Of a stretch of DNA of 64,000 bases, positions 57,381-64,000 are shown one piece after another. This stretch comes from Amycolatopsis sp. FBCC-B4732 (GTDB lineage: Bacteria > Actinomycetota > Actinomycetes > Mycobacteriales > Pseudonocardiaceae). The notes below the pieces were generated by a model. It worked only from the letters and a program-made list of their open reading frames with translations. It was not told the DNA's origin and searched no databases. Each line of letters begins with the position of its first letter. The first letter of the stretch is position 1. The stretch spans positions 7,730,501-7,794,500 of the forward strand of contig NZ_CP095376.1 in assembly GCF_023008405.1 (NCBI RefSeq). Reading direction: 5' to 3'. The translations under genes and the position numbers were made by a program.

Positions 57381-58355
57381 TCACTGGTACTGCGCCTGCG
57401 GCGGCGAAGCCGGCCCCAGCGACGACTCGACCCAGTGGCGGTAGCTGTTCTGCCAGGCGCCGCTGTTGCGGATGTTCTCGAGCACGGCGTTGACGAACTT
57501 GACCATGTCCTCGTTGTCCTTCGGCACGCCGATGCCGTAGTTCTCCTGCGTGAACTGGTCGCCGACGACCTGCAGCGTCGGGTCCTGCGCGGCCATCCCG
57601 GCGAGGATGGTGTCGTCGGTCGACACCGCGTCGACCTGCCCCTGCTGGAGCATCACCAGGCAGTCCGACCAGTTGTCGACCGAGACCGCCTGCGGCTTGG
57701 CCGGGTCCGTCGCGATCTTCGCCAGCGACGTCGACTTCTTCGCCGCGCAGACCTTCTTGCCGCTCAGGTCGGCCAGCTTCGTCGCCTTCGACTCCTTCGT
57801 CACCAGCAGCCGCTGCCCGGCGACGTAGTAGACGGACGAGAACTGGACGTCCTTCTTGCGCGCGCAGGTGATGCTGTAGGTGCGGACGACGATGTCGACC
57901 TGGTGCTTCGTCAGGACGTCCTGGCGCTGCGACGACGTGATCGCGCGGAACTGGACGCGGCCTTCGGGCGCGCCGAAGATCGAGCGGGCGATCTCGTTGA
58001 CGAGGTCGATGTCGAAGCCCTCGAGGTTGCCCGAGGTGGGGTTGCGGAAGCCGAACAGGTAGGTGGTCTGGTCGACGCCGGCGATGAGCTTGCCGCGTTC
58101 CTTGATCTTCGCCATGGTCGAGCCGTCGAAGACCGATGTGCCCTTGTCGGGCTGCAGGCTGGCCAGCGGGTTGCAGCTGGTGTCGCTGCCGCCGCCGGCG
58201 GCCGCGTCCGGGCCGCCCACGTGCGCGGGCTGCGGCCAGGCCGCGTTGCCGACCGGGGCCGGGTCGACCGGTTTCCCGGGGCTGCCGCAGGACGCCGCCA
58301 GCAACGCGACGACCGCCAGCACACCCGCCCGGATCGTGTTCCCCCGCCTGCTCAC
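57381..58355 (-). CDS. glnH: GlnH-like solute-binding lipoprotein
   Basis: A 324-residue lipoprotein (lipobox LAASC, C23) with a type-3 amino-acid-binding domain: LIAGVDQTTYLFGFRN, GFDIDLVNEIARSIFG, VDIVVRTYSITCARK and the C-terminal YGIGVPKDNEDMVKF. Mycobacterial GlnH binds Asp, Glu and Asn and signals to PknG through GlnX. GTG start overlaps the GlnX stop by four bases, and pknG follows 55 bases later. Confidence 0.9.
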   Translation of the reverse strand: MSRRGNTIRAGVLAVVALLAASCGSPGKPVDPAPVGNAAWPQPAHVGGPDAAAGGGSDTSCNPLASLQPDKGTSVFDGSTMAKIKERGKLIAGVDQTTYLFGFRNPTSGNLEGFDIDLVNEIARSIFGAPEGRVQFRAITSSQRQDVLTKHQVDIVVRTYSITCARKKDVQFSSVYYVAGQRLLVTKESKATKLADLSGKKVCAAKKSTSLAKIATDPAKPQAVSVDNWSDCLVMLQQGQVDAVSTDDTILAGMAAQDPTLQVVGDQFTQENYGIGVPKDNEDMVKFVNAVLENIRNSGAWQNSYRHWVESSLGPASPPQAQYQ

Positions 58356-59770
58356 CGGTACTCCCTCAGTCGCTCCCGGATTCCCATGGTGACACCCGCC
58401 GCGGCGACGACCGCGAGCACGGCCAGGCCGGGGGCCAGCAGCGTCAGCGCGCGGTCGCCGTTGTGGGTGTCGTCGAGGAATTCCTGCCTGCCGACGTCGA
58501 TGGCGGCCTGGAGGCTGTCGTCGAGCCGCCGGAACGCCGGGGCCGAGCCGTCGGTCTTGTCCTCCAGCACGGCGAAGTCGACGGCTTCCTGGTACTGGCC
58601 GGCGTCGTCCTGGGCGCGGACTTCCTTGTGCGCCTTCAACCAGTCATTCGCGGCCTTCGTCGCGTCGGCGACCTTCGTCGCTCCTTCGCCGTCCTGGATG
58701 AGGCCGCGGGCTTCGCCGAGCAGGCCGCCCTGGCCGTCCGGGCCGACCAGCTGGGCCGCGTTGGTGCCGAAGTCGTTCTCGTACGCGGCGCCGTCGCCGC
58801 GCGCGACCAGGGTGAGCGTTTCGTCGGCACGGGCCTGCAGCGCGGCGATGCGCGCGCGGACCAGCACGTCGACGCGGTGCGAGCCGTCGGCCTGACCGCT
58901 GCCGACCAGGCTGCCCTGCACGACCAGCGCGACCGCGCCCCACAGCAGCGAGACCACGACGGCGGCCGTCGCGACGACGAGCCCGACGTTGAGCAGCCGG
59001 TTGGTGCGCTTGGTCAGGTAGACCTGCGCGGCGATGAGCGCGGCCAGCAGCGCGATCACCAGGATCGTGGCGAGCCACGGGAACCCGGTCGCGCTGTCCT
59101 GCTCGTCGATCAGGCGCTCGGTGTCGACGCGGTAGAGGTCCTGGGCGGCGGGCAGGATCTTCGCCCGCATCAGCTCGGAGGCTTCGCGCAGGTAGGAGGC
59201 GCCGACCGGGTAGCCGAGGCGGTTGTTCGTGCGAGCCGTCTCGACGAGCCCGGTGTAGGCGGGCAGCGACTGGTTGAGGACGTCGACCGGGGCGGCCGCG
59301 TCGGCGACGTCGGCGGCGTCGGAGGCGGCCTTCGCGAGCGCGGCGCCGGCTTCGGCGATGTCGCGCTCGTAGCGCTGGCGGAGCTCCGGCGGTTCGGTGC
59401 CGATGGAGAGGAACGCGCTGGCGGCGGTCGCGTCGGCGTCCGAAAGCGAGCGGTAGACCTGCTGCGCCGCGGCGGCGAGGGGTTCGCGGTGGTCGATGAC
59501 GCCGGTGATGGTGTTGTCGCGGTCCTGCACCGACAGCGTCGCGACCAGCCCGGCGAGCAGCGACAGCAGCACCAGCCCGACGGCGATGACGGTGAGGCGG
59601 CCGGGGGTCGTCGCGGCGGACCGGATGATCGCGCGGACGCCCTGTCCCGGCAGGTCCAGGAGTCCCAGCAGGCCGCTGCGGCTGCCTGCGCGGTCACCGC
59701 CGTCCGGTGGCGGCGGCGGGGGTCCCGGCGCGGGCGCCGTCGGACCCGGGGCCGTCGCAGTGCTGGTCAT
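58352..59770 (-). CDS. glnX: GlnX-like transmembrane signalling protein
   Basis: A 472-residue membrane protein with four transmembrane segments (about 62-82, 230-250, 262-285 and 450-465) and two extracytoplasmic helical bundles, one between segments 1 and 2, as in a sensor. It is the first gene of the conserved glnX-glnH-pknG operon. ATG at 59770 with GGGAGG upstream; the frame is open further upstream without support. Confidence 0.85.
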   Translation of the reverse strand: MTSTATAPGPTAPAPGPPPPPPDGGDRAGSRSGLLGLLDLPGQGVRAIIRSAATTPGRLTVIAVGLVLLSLLAGLVATLSVQDRDNTITGVIDHREPLAAAAQQVYRSLSDADATAASAFLSIGTEPPELRQRYERDIAEAGAALAKAASDAADVADAAAPVDVLNQSLPAYTGLVETARTNNRLGYPVGASYLREASELMRAKILPAAQDLYRVDTERLIDEQDSATGFPWLATILVIALLAALIAAQVYLTKRTNRLLNVGLVVATAAVVVSLLWGAVALVVQGSLVGSGQADGSHRVDVLVRARIAALQARADETLTLVARGDGAAYENDFGTNAAQLVGPDGQGGLLGEARGLIQDGEGATKVADATKAANDWLKAHKEVRAQDDAGQYQEAVDFAVLEDKTDGSAPAFRRLDDSLQAAIDVGRQEFLDDTHNGDRALTLLAPGLAVLAVVAAAGVTMGIRERLREYR

Positions 59771-59851
59771 CCCCGATTCCTCCCCAAAACCGTTACTCGC
59801 AGAAGGTAGCCGGTCCGCCCGGCGCGCGGGTATCGGCACCGCCCGCTGTCA

Positions 59852-60964
59852 TCAGCACGTGATCTCGGCGGTCACCCGCCAGTCACCGCCTTCCGGACCC
59901 GACGTCACCGTGCCACCGGCGAGGGCGACGCGCTCCCGCATGCCCGCCAACCCGAAACCTTCACCTGTTCGAGTGATGCCGAGAGTGTTGCGGACGTCCA
60001 GCCGGACGACGTCGGGCGCGTAGCTCAACCGCACCCGGACGTCCTCGCCCGGCGCGTGCTTGCCCGCGTTCGTCAGCGCTTCCCGCGCGGTGCCGGCGAG
60101 CGCGACGACCACCGCGGACGGCAGCGGCCGCGGCTCGCCGTCTGCGCCGAAAGCGACGCTGACGCCGTGGTCGCGGGCGTGCGCGGCGGCGGCCGCGGCG
60201 AGCACGTCGGCGAGCGGCAGGACGTCCCTCCTGAGCGCGGCGACGGCGTCCCGCGCTTCGGCGAGCCCGTCGGCGGCGAGCCGTCGCGACCGCTTGACCG
60301 ACCGCAGTGCACCGTCCACATCGGACTTTTCTTCGAGCAGCGCCTCGGCGAGTTCGAGCTGGACTCCCAGTGCCCCCAGCGAATGCGCGAGGACGTCGTG
60401 GAGTTCGCGGGCGATCCGGGTGCGTTCGTCGAGCGCGGCGGCGCGCGCGTGTTCGGCCTGCGCGAGCCGGGTCTGCTCGAGCAGCGCCTCGGCCTGCGTC
60501 GCCTGGATCTCGTACTGGCGGCGGTTGAGCCCGACGAGGACGAGCAGCACCAGCACGGCCGCGTCGACGACGCTCTGCCCGCTGAGGAGGTGCGACGTCA
60601 CCGCGAGCGCGAGGTCCAGCAGGCCGATCCCGACGATCACGCCGACGCCGACCGCGGTCAGCGTCGCGAGCCTGCCGAGCGCGATGGCGGACAGCAGGAT
60701 CGCCGAAGAGTCCGCGGCCCGGCCGACGAGCGCCGCCGGCAGCGCGCTCGCGACGGCGAGCAGTGCGGCCGCCGTCCTCGGCAGCCGCGACGCGAGGACG
60801 ACGAAGCCGAGCCAGCAGGCGCTCGCGACGCCGTAAGCGGCCCAGATCAGCGGGTCCGGCTCGCGGGCGGTGAGCAGCGTCGCGGCGAAGAAGAGCGTGC
60901 CGAGCAGCTGCACCACGAGCCAGCTGGGCGCGATGGTGTCGGGCAGCAGGGGACGTTTCGGCAC
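59852..60964 (-). CDS. Sensor histidine kinase (HisKA_3 type), no adjacent response regulator
   Basis: A 370-residue kinase with about six membrane segments (to about 150), a coiled coil, the phosphorylation site RELHDVLAHSLG (His about 190), and an HATPase domain (about 270-365) with NAGKHAPG and GFGLAGMRERV. It is the NarL/DesK class that normally pairs with a LuxR-type response regulator, but neither neighbour encodes one. GTG start. It lies 81 bases before glnX. Confidence 0.8.
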   Translation of the reverse strand: MPKRPLLPDTIAPSWLVVQLLGTLFFAATLLTAREPDPLIWAAYGVASACWLGFVVLASRLPRTAAALLAVASALPAALVGRAADSSAILLSAIALGRLATLTAVGVGVIVGIGLLDLALAVTSHLLSGQSVVDAAVLVLLVLVGLNRRQYEIQATQAEALLEQTRLAQAEHARAAALDERTRIARELHDVLAHSLGALGVQLELAEALLEEKSDVDGALRSVKRSRRLAADGLAEARDAVAALRRDVLPLADVLAAAAAAHARDHGVSVAFGADGEPRPLPSAVVVALAGTAREALTNAGKHAPGEDVRVRLSYAPDVVRLDVRNTLGITRTGEGFGLAGMRERVALAGGTVTSGPEGGDWRVTAEITC

Positions 60965-60982
60965 GCCCCCATCTTTCCCGGG

Positions 60983-62245
60983 TCAGCCGCGGATCGCCGG
61001 GGCCAGGGAGTGCGGGAGCACGGCTTCGGGGCTGGGCGGCCGCTGGACCAGCACCTCGACGTCGTCGGCGAAGCGGTAGGGCTTCGCGCCGAGGATGCCG
61101 CCGAAGTGGCGTCGCAGCCGGGACATCTCGGCGCGGACGGTGACCGTGCGGCCGGCGTCGCCGAAGAGGTCGGCCGACAGCTCGGAGGCCGAGCGGCCGT
61201 CGCGGTGGCTGGCCAGCACGTACAGCATCTCGGCGTGGCGCGGGCTGAGCCGGTGCGTCCAGGTGCCGGCCGCGCCGGCCACGGTCAGCTCGGGCTCGCG
61301 CGGTGACCGGACGTCGAGCACGACCCGCGTGGGCGGCGCGGCCTCGTCGTCGGCCGGGCGGATCAGCCAGCCGCCGGGCACCGGCTCGACGACGCAGTTG
61401 CCGTACGCGGGCAGCCAGACGCGGCCGGGCTTGAGGCCGGCGGGCAACGCGATCCGGTCGACCGGCGCGAGGCCGGCGGCCGCGGCGACCCAGCCGTGCT
61501 CGTCGGCCACCACGGCCGGCCCGCCGACCTTGCCGAGCACCGGGACGGCGAAGCCGCGAAGCCGTTCCAGCTCGGTGAGGTGGGTGGTGCGCAGCTGCGC
61601 CTGCGCGAGCCGCGTCACGGCGTCCACCAGCGCCAACGTCGTGGCGTGGACGGTCGAGGCCGGGCCGGAGAGGTCGACGATGCCGAGCAGCTTGCCATCG
61701 CGCGGGTCGTGCAGCGGCGCGGCGGCGCACGTCCAGGAGTGCTGGGCGCGGACGTAGTGCTCGGCGGAGTAGACCTGCACCGGGCGGCGCGCGACCAGCG
61801 CGGTGCCGATCGCGTTGGTGCCGACGGACTCTTCCTGCCAGTCGACGCCTTCGACGAACCCGAGCGCGTCGGCGTGGCGGCGGACCGCGGCGCTGCCGTC
61901 GCGCCAGAGCACCGTGCCGACCGCGTCGACGATCACCATGATGTGCGCGGCCTGTTCGGCGAGGGTGAGCAGGCCGCCGCGCAGGGTCGGCAGCGCATCG
62001 GCCAGCCCGCTCGCGCGGCGCCGGGCTTCGAGCTGCCCGGCGGTCAGGACGGGCGCGGAAGCGCGGCCGTCCGGGTCGACGCCGAGCCGGCGCATCCGCT
62101 GCCAGGACGCGCCGATGACCGCGCGCGGGCGGCTGGGCAGGGCTGTTCCGGCCAGGGCCGCCTCGTGCACCTGCGAGAGGACACGCGCGTGCCGCCGGGG
62201 GTCCGCCCCGGCCGGCAACGCTGCCTCGAGGTCTCGCTGACCCAA
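60983..62245 (-). CDS. GAF-domain regulator with C-terminal winged helix
   Basis: A 420-residue protein. The N-terminal region resembles AcoR-type activators (SWQRMRRLGVDPDG), a GAF domain follows (about 90-215, with SVGTNAIGTALV), and the C-terminus is a winged helix (about 335-400, LSPRHAEMLYVLASHRDGRS and RAEMSRLRRHFG). It lacks the AAA/sigma-54 module. TTG start with AAGGAG seven bases upstream. It lies next to the E1 dehydrogenase genes, the classic place for an acetoin-type regulator. Confidence 0.8.
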   Translation of the reverse strand: MGQRDLEAALPAGADPRRHARVLSQVHEAALAGTALPSRPRAVIGASWQRMRRLGVDPDGRASAPVLTAGQLEARRRASGLADALPTLRGGLLTLAEQAAHIMVIVDAVGTVLWRDGSAAVRRHADALGFVEGVDWQEESVGTNAIGTALVARRPVQVYSAEHYVRAQHSWTCAAAPLHDPRDGKLLGIVDLSGPASTVHATTLALVDAVTRLAQAQLRTTHLTELERLRGFAVPVLGKVGGPAVVADEHGWVAAAAGLAPVDRIALPAGLKPGRVWLPAYGNCVVEPVPGGWLIRPADDEAAPPTRVVLDVRSPREPELTVAGAAGTWTHRLSPRHAEMLYVLASHRDGRSASELSADLFGDAGRTVTVRAEMSRLRRHFGGILGAKPYRFADDVEVLVQRPPSPEAVLPHSLAPAIRG

Positions 62246-62351
62246 CCGCCACTCCTTGCGCTCTGCCTCCTCAGTCTGCCTTTTCGATCCGGTGATCGGA
62301 AGGTGGCGACGATCTCGCCTTTTCGGGCCCGGAGCTACCCGGGCGCCCGGC

Positions 62352-63338
62352 TCAGCGCCGGTACCCGACGACCGCCTTCGCCGCGTTGAGGACCTTCTGC
62401 GCGTCCGGGATGTAGAGGTCCTCGAGCGCGTCGGAGAACGGCACGGGCGTGTGCGGCGGCGTCACCATCTCGATCGGCGCCCGCAGCGAGCCGAACGCCT
62501 CCTTCGCGACGAGCGCCGAGATGTCCGTGGCGAGGTTGCACCGCGGCGACGCCTCGTCGACGACGACCAGCCGTCCGGTCTTCTCGACGCTCGTCAGGAT
62601 CGTCCGGGTGTCGAGCGGGCTGGTCGTGCGCGGGTCGATGACCTCGGCTTCGATCCCGGAGGCGGCGAGCTCCTTCGCCGCCCCTTCGGCCATGGCGACC
62701 ATGCGGCCGATCGCGACGATGGTGACGTCGCCGCCGTCGCGGACGACGTTCGCCTCGCCGAACGGGATCGTGTAGCTCGCCGCCGGGACGTCGCCGCTGG
62801 TGTCGTGGAGCGCCTTGTGCTCGCAGAAGACCACCGGGTCGTCGTCCCGGATCGACTGGACCAGCAGGCCCTTCGCCTCGTACGGGCTCGACGGCACGAC
62901 GACCTTCAGCCCGGGGATGTGCGTGAAGATGGGGTACAGGCACTGCGAATGCTGCGCGCCGGCCCGCAGTCCGGCGCCGTACACCGTGCGGATGACGACC
63001 GGCGTGCGGGCGGCGCCGCCGAACATGTAGCGGAACTTGGCGGCCTGGTTGGAGATCTGGTCGAAGCAGACGCCGGTGAAGTCGATGAACACGAGTTCCG
63101 CGACCGGCCGCTGCCCGCGCGTCGCGGCACCGATCGCCGCGCCCACGAACGCCGACTCGGAGCTCGGCGTGTCGAGCACCCGGCCGGGGAACCTGCGGGC
63201 CAGGTCGGCCGTGCCGCCGCGGGTCCCGCCCCAGGCGTCGTCCACGCCGCCCTGGCCCAGCACGATCACCGACTCGTCCCGGGCCATCTCCTGCGCGAGC
63301 GCCTCGTCGATCGCCTCGCGGTAGCTGATCGTGCGCAC
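62352..63338 (-). CDS. TPP-dependent dehydrogenase E1 beta subunit (acetoin/pyruvate type)
   Basis: A 328-residue E1 beta (transketolase central + C-terminal domains). RTISYREAIDEALAQEM, GQGGVDDAWGGT, TPSSESAFVGAAIGAA and the C-terminal VEKTGRLVVVDEA are typical. Together with the alpha subunit it forms an acyl-transferring E1. GAAGGAG precedes the GTG at 63338, ten bases after the alpha stop. Confidence 0.9.
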   Translation of the reverse strand: MRTISYREAIDEALAQEMARDESVIVLGQGGVDDAWGGTRGGTADLARRFPGRVLDTPSSESAFVGAAIGAATRGQRPVAELVFIDFTGVCFDQISNQAAKFRYMFGGAARTPVVIRTVYGAGLRAGAQHSQCLYPIFTHIPGLKVVVPSSPYEAKGLLVQSIRDDDPVVFCEHKALHDTSGDVPAASYTIPFGEANVVRDGGDVTIVAIGRMVAMAEGAAKELAASGIEAEVIDPRTTSPLDTRTILTSVEKTGRLVVVDEASPRCNLATDISALVAKEAFGSLRAPIEMVTPPHTPVPFSDALEDLYIPDAQKVLNAAKAVVGYRR

Positions 63339-63348
63339 GAGGGCTCCT

Positions 63349-64000
63349 TCAGTACGAGACGTAGACGTCGGTTTCGAGGTCTTCCCGGCTGGGTTTCGGT
63401 GCGGACCTGGCCGCGGCGACGGCGTCCTCGATGAGCTGCGCGACCGCGGCGTCGATGGCGTCGAGGACCGGTTCGCCCAGCTCACCGCGGTCGGTGACGG
63501 CGGCGCGGAACCGCTCGAGGCAGTCGAGGCCCGCGCGCGGGTTCGGCCCGGTGAACTTGACCTCGATCAGCGTCGGGCCGCCGCCCTCGCGGGCGCGCTC
63601 GACGGCCTCACCCGCGGCTTCGTGGACGGCGAAGAAGTCGAGCCCGTCGACGATCACCCCCGGTACGCCGAACCCGGCGGCCCGGTCGGCGATGTTGTCC
63701 GACGCGACGGACCAGGCGCTCGACGTCGCTTCGGCGTAACCGTCGTGCTCCGCGACGAAGATCGCGGGGAGGTTCCAGGCGGACGCGAGGTTCAGCGCCT
63801 CCAGCGTCGTCCCCCGGTTGCCGGCGCCGTCGCCGAAGAACGCGACGCCGACGCCGCCGGTGTTCTGCTGTTTCGCGGCGAGCGCGGTGCCGCAGATGAG
63901 CTGCGGGCCACCGCCGACGACGCCGTTCGCGCCGAGCAGGCCCTTGGCCAGGTCGGCGATGTGCCTCGAGCCGCCCTTGCCGTGGCAGGACCCGGTCGTG
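63349..64000 (-). CDS. TPP-dependent dehydrogenase E1 alpha subunit (5' end cut by window)
   Basis: The C-terminal 216 residues of an E1 alpha subunit; the N-terminus is beyond base 64000. The TPP motif is GDGAGNRG, preceded by CHGKGGSRHIADL, and followed by SAWSVASDNIADRAAGFG. It oxidatively decarboxylates a 2-oxo acid or acetoin with the beta subunit. The adjacent GAF-type regulator favours acetoin dehydrogenase, but pyruvate or branched-chain forms cannot be excluded. Confidence 0.9.
   Translation of the reverse strand, partial: TTGSCHGKGGSRHIADLAKGLLGANGVVGGGPQLICGTALAAKQQNTGGVGVAFFGDGAGNRGTTLEALNLASAWNLPAIFVAEHDGYAEATSSAWSVASDNIADRAAGFGVPGVIVDGLDFFAVHEAAGEAVERAREGGGPTLIEVKFTGPNPRAGLDCLERFRAAVTDRGELGEPVLDAIDAAVAQLIEDAVAAARSAPKPSREDLETDVYVSY

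Overview
The window is chromosomal DNA of a very high-GC actinobacterium, most likely a Pseudonocardiaceae member close to Amycolatopsis. The evidence is pervasive G/C third positions, frequent GTG and TTG starts, GTGA/ATGA/TGATG gene overlaps, leaderless promoters, and markers such as PknG with GlnH/GlnX, an HbhA-like protein, DUF397 and DUF5753-type XRE proteins, SAM methyltransferases of the DUF574 family, and several secreted or membrane-anchored Pro/Thr-rich proteins. No prophage, insertion sequence or CRISPR array was seen. Most of the window looks like ordinary core and soft-core chromosome, with one repeat-rich, tRNA-bordered accessory patch (about 42.6-48.1 kb).

Layout. 1-3.0 kb: minus-strand genes for an ornithine cyclodeaminase-like enzyme, a YbaK deacylase, a DUF2516 protein, HbhA and an XRE regulator (the order seen around mycobacterial hbhA). 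3-9 kb: a PCMT-like methyltransferase, a zinc-ribbon protein/kinase pair, a VOC protein/CGNR regulator divergon, a cluster of DnaA-box-like sites, DUF445 and a DapC-like aminotransferase. 9.3-13.1 kb: a secreted protein, a small ORF with its own terminator, and the divergent MocR regulator/YczE pair. 13.1-19.9 kb: a Clp-N/HTH pair, PP2C, DUF998, a D-cysteine desulfhydrase-like enzyme, amidase-TetR-MpaB-like genes and a second CGNR regulator, divergent from a fluoroacetate-dehalogenase-like hydrolase. 20.9-24.4 kb: a four-gene envelope cluster with YtkA-like domains and a membrane protein bearing a duplicated WDxxWH motif. 24.5-29 kb: DUF397, small proteins, three methyltransferases and an XRE/DUF5753 regulator.

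29-42.6 kb: MBL hydrolase, 6-phosphogluconate dehydrogenase, a fused HTH/Clp-N protein with a tiny hydrophobic ORF behind it, a ferredoxin-reductase-like flavoprotein, IclR, a MetE-like enzyme, an NCS2 permease, rhomboid-like and GGDEF/EAL proteins, arylamine N-acetyltransferase and YciI. 42.7-48.6 kb: an unrecognised 462-residue protein, a decayed gene, tRNA-Phe, tRNA-Asp and tRNA-Glu, a SCO6745-type protein, then about 1.8 kb without convincing genes that contains a 47-bp minisatellite. 48.7-54.6 kb: cold-shock protein, L,D-transpeptidase, a SigE-family sigma factor with a membrane partner, an MHS transporter and a thioesterase. 54.7-64 kb: pknG-glnH-glnX, a histidine kinase without an adjacent response regulator, a GAF regulator and the E1 beta/alpha genes of a TPP-dependent (acetoin- or pyruvate-type) dehydrogenase, the last cut by the window edge.

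The most interesting signals are regulatory. Two unlinked Clp-N/HTH loci carry matching paired GTCAAC/GTTGAC dyads placed over the -35 and -10 of leaderless promoters. Two CGNR genes sit divergent from small detoxification-type enzymes, with TAAC/GTTA dyads between them. Five DnaA-box-like 9-mers lie in one short intergenic region away from dnaA/dnaN. Four copies of a TCCACWGTGGA palindrome, all at Ser-Thr-Val-Asp codons, are scattered through coding regions. All functions are inferred from sequence reading alone.
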